A stretch of DNA of 64,000 nucleotides from Hydractinia symbiolongicarpus (lineage: Eukaryota; Cnidaria; Hydrozoa; Anthoathecata; Hydractiniidae): NCBI RefSeq assembly GCF_029227915.1, contig NC_079880.1, forward strand, positions 33,785,501 to 33,849,500, written 5' to 3'. Shown here in pieces: positions 36,001 through 48,000 of the stretch. Position 1 is the stretch's first letter. The number at the start of each line of letters is the position of its first letter. The notes beneath the pieces were generated by a model, which was given only the letters and a program-made list of their open reading frames with translations, ran no database searches and had not been told where the DNA came from. The translations under genes were made by a program, and so were the position numbers.

Positions 36001-39000
36001 CAACACAGGAGATTAGGTCAATTATTTCCACTGTTATTTGGCCTTAAGCATTGTATATGCAATGCAATGGCTTCACTAATAATAGTTGCAAGTTCTAAAG
36101 ACAAACTAATGAACTAACCTCAAAACATGCCCCCATATACATGTTAAAATAGTACAGTTGATATTCCTCTGAATAATAATAACAATAAAAACAAAATGCA
36201 AGGGCTGCATAAAATATCTTGCATGTCAATGTCAATTCACATTATTACTGCAACAATATATTTTAAATATTTCAACGAGTTCATTTCACAAAACCTAAGA
36301 ATTCATTTACAGCTGTTCCGGGAGTGAGGGATATGATTTACTTTTTCGACACATGCATTTTTTGTTCCCATACAGGGTTCGAATTAGAAAAGTTAAAGGC
36401 GGTTTGCAAAAATTTCGGCACTCTGTAACGAAGTAAACCACTATCTAGATGTGGCTTGGGAACACCATAGATCAATTACCATTGGCATGTTCATTAGTGG
36501 CTACTTGTTTTTTGACGAGAATTTGTATTTTTTGTGACCTGCGAGCTTTACTTTTTCCTGCGTTATTATCTTTTTGTTGGAGACAAGTGGGGGAAGTTTA
36601 AACTCGTGAAACCCATACACGAGAACTAAGCATCTGAACTAGCGCCTCTCAATTTTAACTTTCTTGTCTTTGATAACCGAAACTTATGTTGCATAAATGA
36701 AATAAGTTTATTTTTATAGCATGCTGTAAGAAAATATTCAAAATGTAATTAATGTTTCAGAGGTTCTTAACCAGTTTTTGTGAACATTAAAATGCAAGTT
36801 CACTGCAGTATACTGATTAAAGTTGCTTTCTCAAAAAATATGTTTGTTTCAAACATGAGTCTTGTAGTAAAATGCTGTTTACAGTGGTGTCCTGATGAAA
36901 ACGTGCGTGTACGCTCAACTTGCAAAAATAATTGCTTTCATTCAAAAACACAATAGGATAGCGAGTTCCTTTCAAATCACGTGAAAATAATTGCTTCGTG
37001 TTAATTTTTTAAACAGCAATCTAAAAAGGCATTTCTATCGCCAATTTTCCTTCTTAAACTTTTAAAATTTGATCTAACAAAGCTTTTGTATCACCGTTCT
37101 TCGTTTTTAAATTTTTAAAATTCGATCTAAAAAAGCATTTCTATTGACGCTTTTCGTTCTTAAACTTTTAAATGCGATCTAACAAAGCTTTTATATTGCC
37201 TTTCTGTGTTCTTAAATTTTCTTAAAGTGATTCCTAAAAATGGCATTTTGATTCGCAAATTGCGAACTGCTAATTCGAACCCTGCCATACCTCTGAGAGC
37301 CTTTAGCCATTTCTCGAAACTACCACTAATAAACTCTTCTGAAATCCTTAAATTAAGAAATTTATTAGGATTATTTTTAGAACTTGAAACTCACAACACA
37401 ACTTTATTTCATTGAGAGGAATCATTTTTCAAAGTTTGGATGCGTGATTGACCCAATTTTCTGATTTATGTTACCATTTTGTCAAAACATAAAGCATAGG
37501 ATCATATAAATGTACATTTTCTTGAGCAGGTTTGAAGCTATGCTATGCTTATATCTCCTTATTTACATTATATTTTCATCAGCGTTTCAGTATAAGCGCA
37601 AAAAGGCAACAGATAAAAAAAATCTAAAAAACTTATGTCACATCAAGAAGTCATTTTGCGTTCATAGGCATAATTCAGCAGCCATCGAACCAGTTTTACA
37701 ACTGATTATTATAAAAGCCTTCGAATTAAACGTCTTTACTCAAAGCGCAATGGCTCAGTTGGCTAAGGTGTTATAACATGAACCCACAGGTTGTGAGTTC
37801 GAATCCCTTGAGGGCAGTTTTTTTATAAGAAAAAAATTTGTGACAAAAGCTTGTTGACGAGGTATAAATAACTCACTCATTTCGAGCGTAGTTCGTTAGT
37901 TAGATAGTTAGGAGTTGGAAAACAACACTATCCTCGCAAGCAAGATAGTAGTAAAGTAATAAATAATAGTAAATAATAATATATTTTAATATTTAGACAT
38001 TTGAAGGGCATACAAATTCGGTATTGAGAGTAAATTTCTTGCATAGGGGTATGCAACTGGTATCCAGGTATGCAAACAATTTTGTCAGGAAAAAAAGTTG
38101 ATTTTACAGGATTTTTTTCATTATGTTGTGGATACATTTTGTGTCTATTCAGTTCTTCAGAAGGATTAATCAAGATATGGGACATTAGAGGTGATGAATG
38201 TGTTTTAACATTGGAAGGTCATGATGAAAAGGTATCGTCAAGCTCAACCATCATTTTTAAAATGTTTTTTTATACATGAAAGCATATCTTTCATTAAAAA
38301 ACAGGTATAAAATTTGTGCTAATGCTGATGTAGGCTTGGGCTTTAGCAGTTACCAAATCTGAAGATATGATTGTTTCCGGTGGTGCAGACTCTACTGTGA
38401 AGTTTTGGAAGGTATAAATTGGTAATTTGAATTCTTTAGAAAATATGTGGTGTTACCTCAGCTAAACTGAAAACCTTTTTATTCAGCGATACGAATACAG
38501 TTCTTCCATTCTTCTTTTTTGATTTTTTTTTTTTAAATTACCATCTTATTTTATGTCTTTTGAAATTTTGTATTCTTTTTGTTAAATATTTTTCTAGGAC
38601 ATAACAGAGCAAACTGTAAAAGAAGAAGAAGAAAAACAAACAACTCTTGTGTTAAGGTATGTTGACCAACAAAGTTGGTCCTGCTTGAGCAGTTATAAAT
38701 AAAAATTTCTGAGTATGTTTTACTGTCCTTCATGTTTAGTTGTTCTTTTTATGTTTTATGTGCGTAGGGAACAAACTCTTCGTAATTTGCTTCAAGAAAA
38801 GAAGTTTGATAAGGCTATTGGACTAGCTACAACAATGAACCAGCCCTTCACGGTTCTAAATATTTTCAAAGGTAATTTAAAGATCTATCATTTGAATTTA
38901 GTGAGGTTGTGTCTGTCTGTGACTGTCAAAGTGGATATTTTCGTTTTTCTTTGATGTAGCTAAACGTTGCAAAGGCAATAACACAAATTTAACGTCCATA

Positions 39001-42000
39001 TCTTAATTTAAATTAATAAAGCCATTGCAATGCAGTTGTAACTTGAAAGTAACTTTAAAACTATCCGATCAGTCATTTTTCACTGCGTGGATAATGAAGG
39101 ACAACCTGAGATCAAATTGGGTTAGTTTTACAAACTTGAGTCCTGAAATTCGTTTACAATTATGATGATTTTTTTCCTTAGTCAGTACTTTTAGATTAAT
39201 AATAAAATGCCGTGATTGAGCCGTTTTGTGAGCAAAACTTTATAAAGCTAGCAAAATTTATGAAAACGTTTTTGTGTTACTTTGTTAGATTTATTAAAAC
39301 ATAACTGACTTGGTCTTGATGCTGCGTCGTACATTAAGAAAGAATAGTAGACTGCTGAAATAATAAAAGCAACAGTCCTGTCTTTTAGTAAGTGTTGGCT
39401 AGCTAAGCTGGCTAAAACAAGGTTGTTAATACGCTTAGCACGTAGTAGGTGATAAAAAACCTACTGCAGACGTGCTCATAACAGCTATCTTGATGTGTTT
39501 TAGCTTGGTACTTTGCTTACATTTAGCTAGCTATTAGCTAGCTCAACTTTTTTAACTTTTGCTAACTACAATAGGATTAGAGACTTTATTCCTCCATGAA
39601 ATGCAATAGCAACATATTCATTTGAAATCAGATGTACAAAAATAAATTCTACAAATATGTATATTTCTGGGGACCCTATTTTTAAAAATTTATCAAATAT
39701 TTACTTAAATTAAATAATTTATTCAAGAAAAAGTATATAATAAAACTTGAGAAGGCAGGGACAGGTAAAATCAACCCACTGGCAGCTTAAGATGCTGATG
39801 TTAAAAAATTGAACTGCATGTTTAAGATTGTTTACTATGTTTACTACTGTTATATTTTAGATTAGTTTTTAATTGTGTTGTATGACTGGGGGTTTTATCT
39901 ATATCAGTAAATAAATTGAAGTTAACAGTGGTAGCAGAGGATGAGTCACAATTACAAGATACCCCCAGTCTTTAATGACAAGAAGCCATATAATCGCTAT
40001 GTTGATGAATTGAAAGCATGGACATTATTAACAGATTTAGAGAAGCAGAAGCAAGGCATCGCAGTGGCCTTATCTTTACCAGAAGAAGATTCAACACAAG
40101 TAAGAGATAAAGTGTTCAGTGAGATTAGTATTGCTGATTTGAATAAAGAAGATGGAATAGACACTTTGATAGCGTTTATGGACAACTTGTTTAAGAAAGA
40201 TGAATTAACTGATATGTATGAACATTACACAAACTTTGATCGTTATAAAAGAAAAAGTGATGAAACTATGGAGTCGTATATAATAGAATTTGAAAAGTTG
40301 TACAATAAAACAAAGAAATTTGATATGGCATTACCAGAAAGTGTTTTAGCATTCAAATTACTTGATGGAGCTTGTTTAAAACATTCGGACAGACAGCTTG
40401 TACTTACTGGTGTAAACTATGAAGAAGTAAATACTATGTTTAAACAAATGAAAAGTGCATTAAAAAAGTTTTTCGGAGAACAATCATTACCTACTAATAG
40501 CAATGAAAGCTTAAAAGTTGAACCATCTATTACTAAAACTGAACCTGTATTTATTACTGGAACTCATGGAAATTCAGTTAGACCTCGAAATGAACGTTTC
40601 AGATATGGTAACAGAAATAATTATGAACGAAACAATCAACGACCATTACGTAAAAGAAATAATCCACTTGATGAAAAGGGTGAACCACTTAGATGTCACA
40701 TTTGTCAGTCAGTTATGCACTTTGCACGGTTTTGTCCTCATGGGAATAAAACCTTTGACAAGCCAGTGTTCCAAGCAAGCGATGAAAATGATATGGTGGA
40801 AAAAGCAGTTCTTTTTACGGGCGCAGTAATTGAAGATAAAAGTGTTTTATTGTCAGAAGCTCTTAACTGTGCTGTACTAGATAGTGCTTGTTCAGCAACT
40901 GTTACTGAAGAAGATTGGCTTAAGTGTTATTTGGATTCACTAACAACAGAGCAAAAGTGTAAAATACAACGATCTCCCAGTGACACTGTTTTTCGATTCG
41001 GTGGTGGGGAAAGATTAAAATCCAATGGCAAAGTTAAAATACCATGTAATATGGCTGGGAAGGAATGTGAAATTGTGACAGACATAGTTGAATGTGATAT
41101 ACCTCTTCTTCTTAGTAAAACAGCTATGAAGAAAGCGGACATGAAATTAGATCTGGTAAACGACACTGCTGAAATATTTGGTACATTAGTTGATTTGCAG
41201 AATACAACATCAGGCCATTATTGCGTACCCTTGAAAGAGGATGAAGTCTGTTTATCCAACTCAATATTGATAAATGAGTCGTTTAAAGAAAAAGAAAAGA
41301 AAGTTGTAAAATTGCACAAGCAATTTGGACATCCCACTGCAAAACGGTTAGCAAGTTTGTTGGTTGATGCAAAACTATATGATGAAGACTGTAAGAGAAT
41401 CCTGGATCAAATTGAACAGGACTGTGAAACATGCAAGAAGTTTAAACGGACACCACCTAGACCAGTGGTCTCACTGCCATTAGCTACTGATTTCAATCAG
41501 TGTGTTGTAATGGATCTTAAAGAATGGGTAAAAAGTAAAATATGGTTATTTTACCTCATTGATGCAGCTACTCGATTCACTTTAGCTACAGTAATTCGAA
41601 GCAAATTACCTTCTGTTATTATTGACAAAACCATGCAGTTGTGGATTGGCAATGGATTTGGTGTTCCTGGACGCTTATTAGCAGACAATGGAGGAGAATT
41701 TGCTAATGAAGAGTACCGGGATATGTGTGATAACCTAAATATTGAAGTTTTAAACACAGCAGCTTGTAGTCCATGGCAAAATGGATTGTGTGAAAGGAAC
41801 CATGCAATTGTAGATGATTGTTTGAGAAAGATTCTTGATGAAAACCCAAAATTATCGTTGGAAGTTGGTTTGGTCTAGGCACTTAATGCCAAGAATTCCT
41901 TGCATATGAATTCTGGTTATAGTTCCTATCAATTAGTTTTCGGACGGAATCCGAATTTGCCATCAGTGTTAAATGCAAATCCACCAGCTTTAGAGGGTGT

Positions 42001-45000
42001 AACCGTATCACATGTGTTTGCAAAGCATATTAATGCCCTTCATAATGCACGTAAAGCATTTATTGAAGCTGAAGCTTCAGAAAGAGTTAGAAGAGCTTTG
42101 CGTCATCAGATTCGAAGTACTAACACACAGTATTACACTGGAGAGAAAGTCTACTATAAACGTGATGATTCACCGAAGTGGAGGGGTCCTGCTAAAGTTA
42201 TTGGTCAAGACGGCAAGGTTGTTTTTGTTCGGCAAGGCAGTTTGTATGTCAGAGTCCCACCTTGTCGATTAGTTAAAGTGGGTCAAGAATTTTCTGGCTC
42301 TAATCAGAACAAACTTGACAATACAGATCTTAAAGAGAACAAAGATGTAGGTGATCATCAATCAGAAGTAGTGATTAATTTAGAGGTTGAAGAGTCAAAT
42401 GCTACACCTGTGCAACAAGAACAACGTAACAGAAGTGAACATGAGGAAAATGTTTCAGATGTACCAGAAGCAGAAATGAATTTGGAAGGAGAACAACAGG
42501 TGTCTGTTCGAAAAGAGCATGATTTTCCCAAAGTTAACGACCATGTTGAAGTGAAAATGAAAGATGTACCAGAATGGTTTTCAGCAAAAGTGATAAGTAG
42601 AGGTGGAAAAGCTACAGGGAAGTACAGTAGTTGGTACAACATAAGGAAAGAAGGTACAAATGATGAAATGTGCCTAGATTTTAAGGATGTTGAAGATTGG
42701 AAAAAAGTTGAAAGTGTCAATGTAGTTATTCTTCCAGAACACGTACATGATACTGTAGAGGCAGTTAAAGCAAAACAGAAGGAATTAGACAACTGGAAAT
42801 TGTTTGATGTTGTTCGACAGGTTCCGGATGATAAACAAAGTAAGATATCAACAAGATGGATTATCACTGAAAAAGAAGTGGATTCCTCTAAAGTTGTTAA
42901 GGCACGTCTTGTTGTTAGAGGATTTGAGGAAGAGCACAAACTGCAACGTGACTCACCAACCGCAGCTAAAGACACTCTTCGTATGTTTTTTGGAATAGCA
43001 GCCTGCAAGAATTGGAATTGTGTGGCATTAGATGTAAAGTCTGCATTTCTGCAAGGTCACACTATTGATCGTGATGTTTATGTTACACCACCCAAAGAAG
43101 CAAATGTTCCAGATGGATTCACATGGAAGCTTGTTAAAGTCGTTTATGGCTTAAACGATGCTCCAAGAAATTGGTATTTCAGTGTACGTCAGACCTTATT
43201 AAAGCTGAAGGCAGAGCAGTCCACAGTAGATAAAGCACTTTTCTACTGGAAAGATACAGATAACAATCTGTGTGGCATCTTTATAATGCATGTAGATGAT
43301 TTTGTACTTGCAGGAAATAAAATTTTTGAAGCATCTATTATGTCACAGTTGATTAAGACCTATAATTTTGGTAAGATAGAAGAGACCAACTTTAAATACA
43401 TTGGGATAAACATTTCTCAAGATGCTGGAAATATAACTATGGATCAAAAGCAGTATGTTGAATGCATTCAGGAAATACAGATTTCAAACAAACGATCCAC
43501 TAGAAAGCGTGATGAACTCAATGATGACGAATTACATGAACTTAGATCTGCAATAGGACAATTGAACTGGATAGCTACTCAAACTCGCCCAGATTTGGCT
43601 TTCGATGTGCTGGAATTAAGTGTTTCCATTAAAAACGCAAGAGTAGAGCATCTTTTGGTGGCTAACAAGGTTATAAAGAAAATGAAAGCCACTAACAACG
43701 TGTGCTTAATCTTTCCAAATATGCCAAAGTATGAATTGTGGAAGTTGGTAGTCTTTTCAGATGCGTCATATGCAAACTTACCAGATGGCGTCTCCAGTGC
43801 TGGCGGTAGTATAGTGATTGTCGTTGCGGAGGATGGGAAATGTTTCCCAATTTCTTGGTGTTCAAAGAAGATCAAGAGGGTTGTTAAGAGTACCATTGCT
43901 GCTGAAGCCTTATCCTTAGTTAATGGTATTGATAATGCATACTACATAGGCTGTTTAATGTCACAGATTTTGTTTTCACAGAGAACAAATGAGAATTGTA
44001 TTCCCATAACAGCTTATATTGATAATAAATCTTTGTATGAAAATATTCATGCTACTACTCTGGTGTCAGAAAAACGTCTTAGAATCGATATAGCAGCTAT
44101 TCAACAAATGGTCAATGAAGGAAAAGTTTCTGTTCGATGGGTACCTGCATCATTACAATTGTCAGATGGAATGACCAAGCAAGGAGCATCCTTGCAGCGG
44201 TTGATGAATGTTTTAACGAATGGGAAGATTACGTTTGATTGATTACATTATGAGCAAGTTGTTGTAGCCCATAGGAAGATGATATGTCAGGGACAATAAT
44301 TCTTGTTGTTGAACGAATCAAAAAAGAAAACACAACAAAACTACATTCTTTTATTTTTAAACATTTCATTTTGTTCAGAAGACAGTTATTGCAGAATGCT
44401 ATCTCTCTTAAAAGATGGGAGAATGTTTAAGATTGTTTACTATGTTTACTACTGTTATATTTTAGATTAGTTTTTAATTGTGTTGTATGACTGGGGGTTT
44501 TATCTATATCAGTAAATAAATTGAAGTTAACACTGCAACATGGTGAGTTTTTTATTGACAGAGTAAATTTCAGTGATTTAAGAAAATAGGAAATTAGGTT
44601 GCACCAACAGGGTTCCCACGCCTTCTTATCTCCTCAAATTCAAAAGGTCTCCTAAATTCTCCTCAATGTCCTCAATTTTTTAAATATTTAGGTTTTCTTC
44701 TCAAATCTCAAAAAATTTTAACATTTGGTTATTTTTTTATATATGCTAGTTTTTATATTGTTTATTTTGAATCACCACAACTTGTGGTTGTTGTGGCCTA
44801 CAAACACTTAGTTATTTTTTGTAAGAAAATACTGTGATGCCAGTCTGTCTTCCTTTATTTGTACAAGTGCAAGTTTTTTGCCTCAAATCTCTTCAATTTT
44901 GTTAACAGAAGCTCCTCAAAAATTACAAAAATCTCCTTAAAAATCCTTAAATTTTTTTTGTAAGAGTGAGAGTGAGAACCCTAACCAATCAAGCATGGCA

Positions 45001-48000
45001 CACATTTTTATTTAGACCCTATCTGACAATTTCAATCATGAGAATTGGTCATAATGTTTTTTGCCAAGTATCTTTGTCAAAAGTTATATACTGTCAAAAA
45101 TTGTTTATTGGTGTCCCCGAAAACTACTAAATTCAGAAACTCAGGAACTATGATAATAGTGAAAATATTTTTTGACTCACATCAAACCAACCTAAAAACA
45201 TGCTGTAGCAAGATGCAAGTGTTCATTTCAAATTTTTTTTTTAGCAAAAAGTATGTTTTCAATCAAGAAGTATTTTTATAGCGCACTTCACTGGCCACCT
45301 TACAGCTGTTTTCCACTTTAAGAAAATTTTCCATGGAACGAAATGGACAGGAACAGATTTTTCTACTTGTATTTTCCATTTCATAATATTGCACATTTTT
45401 ATACAGAAAGTGAACACATTTTGCGCAATTCTCGCAAAATAAAACAACCTAATTGGCTAAGCAATTCGCTATTTGTCTTTTTCGCGCACAACGCAAAGAA
45501 CAAATTTAAGCAGTATTACCGACTGAAACCTTGTGACGGACCACCACCGTGATTTTACGGACTATCAAAAATTCATAAACAGAGAAATCCAATTCGACCA
45601 ATAGTCTCCTGCACTGGAACACTGTTATACAACCTATCAAAATTTTTCGCTTCTATCCTCAGCAAATTTACAGCAAGTGACCACAGCAAAAACTCAAAAG
45701 AATTTTCGGAATACATCAGAGAAATAAAAATAGCGGACGAATGCATGGTATCATTTGATGTCACATCACTCTACACAAATGTTCCCATAAAAGACACCTT
45801 AAACATCATTAAAGACCTTATCGAAAACGATTCTGCATGCAGTGAAAAGACGAAGATTCCAGTACCGGATTTTCTGCGTTTGGTTGAACATGTTCTAACC
45901 AAAACATGGTATCTGTTTAATAAGAACTTCTACACTCAAACAACCGGAGTTGCCATGGGAGGCCCTGCATCATCAGTAGTCGCAGAAATATACATGCAAG
46001 CACACAAGACAACAGCATTAGTCATATCAGACAGACGTCCAAAGGTTTGGAAAAGATTTGACGACGTATTCGCCATAATCAAAAGATCTCATAAGAGTTC
46101 CATGAACACATCAACGGCCTACATCAACAAATCAAATTTACTGTTGAGCTTGAACACGATCGCCACTGACCAGTACCATAAATTCGAATCGAACCATCAG
46201 AAATCTTGCAAAGAAAGTGTCATATCTTCATTACTGAATCGTGCCAACAGCGTAGTCAGTGACAAACAGGAGAGGAAAGTAGAAATTTGACCTGTAAGAA
46301 ATGCATTAATCGCAAATGGATACAGTCATAAAGTCATCACACAAGTAGAAAATAAAATGAAGAGAAAATGCAACGGAGACAACAAGGAAACATCAGAGAA
46401 ATTTATCGCATCAGCATTCCTACCTTTTGTACCAGGTACCAGCGAGAACCTTTGTCGAGTTTTAAGGCAACACAAGATCAAATGCATTCTTAACTCTAAA
46501 GACACCCTAAGGAGCACTTTGTCTAAACCAAAAGACAAAATAAACCTGGAAGAACAAAGCAATGTTGTTTACGAAATCCCGTGTAAAGATTGTGATGCAG
46601 TGTATATAGAATCGAACCAGACGTTAAGTAATTAGGATTAGAAAGTAATACCTCACTATGTGGAAGTTTGAATTGATATTCTTGCATAGATTGACCTTCT
46701 ACCTCCTGTGCTGTTTTAACTAGTAGAACATTGATCTCAGCAGTTACAAAACACTCTAGCTACCAATTCAGCCGTTCTACCTTTAAACCACGAAGCCTTA
46801 GAAAAATCTTTAAGGTGACAGTATGCCTTTTGAGCATGGTTTTTAAATCGCAAGTACGGAGATATTTTTGAAACACACCCTGCACTCAAAAAAGTGACTT
46901 CATTTACAAAACCACTTCGTTTCCAACTGTCATTTAATGTTCTTTAGCATCGTAATAAATGTATGTAAAAACAATTTTTTAATTATTTTCCACAAAGTCC
47001 GTTTTTGATTTATTTTATTTTTTCAAAAAAGGCCATTTTTAAACTCAAACTTTCGTCTTTAAGATGTAATATCTAGAGAATCGTTAATTTTTTTACAATA
47101 AAAAAGTTGCTTTTAGATAAACAGGTTAGCTTCAGCACAGTAGCACTCTCCCTTGTAATGCTTTTGTATTTTTGTAAAAGAGATTTGAAATGTAATAGAT
47201 GGTATACGGAAATAATAACACTACAAAAAGTACATATAGGTGAATATTTATCATAGCACATCCGTATTTCATTCTTAACAGAGAATGGTTCACCCCGATC
47301 AGACATCTGATCTTGACGGGCGAGTATAATGCGTGTAAGTCATATTGAAGAAGAACTACTTTGTTCATCACTAACATACTGCCAAGCAGTGAGCGGGATT
47401 CGATCCGCGGTCCCCAGAACGGGGAGCCGCAGACGAACCCACTACACTACGTGCGGCAATATGTTAGTGATGAACTCAGATAGTTTGCATACATATGAAT
47501 TTTTCTTGAATGAAATCCATGTATGTGATCCAGTAGCATGACGTCAAAGGTTTATTGTATTTCTTCCGTACTTCTTCTAATAAATCTTCGCTTTCACTGG
47601 AACTTTCATTTAACCTTCTTCTGTGACTTGTGGAAACATAACAGGATGGCATAGAAGATGTTTACTTTGATTCCTAATCAGTCTCTTTTTTGCTAGAGAA
47701 TTAAATTTTTTTAAATTTTTTCACCTTTCGTTTTTTTGAAGACACGAACAGCGTTTTATGATAACTTGACATATTTTAGAAATGAAAGATTTGAGGGTTT
47801 TTTTTCAAAAAAACAGATGGTCATTTCTTTTCATAAAGGAAATATAAAAGATTTTTATATTTTGAAAAATTAGACTCAAGAGGATGATAAGTGTTAGAAA
47901 CATCTCTCGTAACTCCTATTAAAATTAAAGGTGTGAAAGACTGAGCAGAAAAAAAAGTTGGTTATTTGGATAAAGTCAACATTCTTTTTGGAGAATAAAT

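Larger units (their letters stand above)
34221..37996 (+). other. 3.8 kb TBL3 intron
   Basis: Holds the hairpin at 35804-35838 (15 bp perfect stem, acaatagaagcggat, 5 nt loop), the 912 bp TIR element and a tRNA-like SINE head, listed separately. The remainder, especially 34230-35800 and 37285-37740, shows no recognisable gene or repeat. Confidence 0.7.
39819..44532 (+). mobile_element. Copia LTR retrotransposon, nearly intact, in a TBL3 intron
   Basis: Two 109 bp LTRs, 39819-39927 and 44424-44532, start TGTTTAAG and end TTAACA; I see no difference between them. CTGCA is duplicated at 39814-39818 and 44533-44537. The primer site tggtagcagaggatg (39929-39943) fits the 3' end of initiator Met-tRNA and overlaps the gag start codon. 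A purine-rich tract (aaaagatgggagaa) precedes the right LTR. Identical LTRs mean a recent insertion. The element is in the sense direction of the 38872-49045 intron. Confidence 0.95.

Noticed and set aside
37744-37817. functional tRNA gene
   Set aside because: A and B boxes are good, but acceptor, D and anticodon stems fail to pair.
42358-43008. 216-codon minus-strand open frame
   Set aside because: Antisense shadow of Copia gag-pol.
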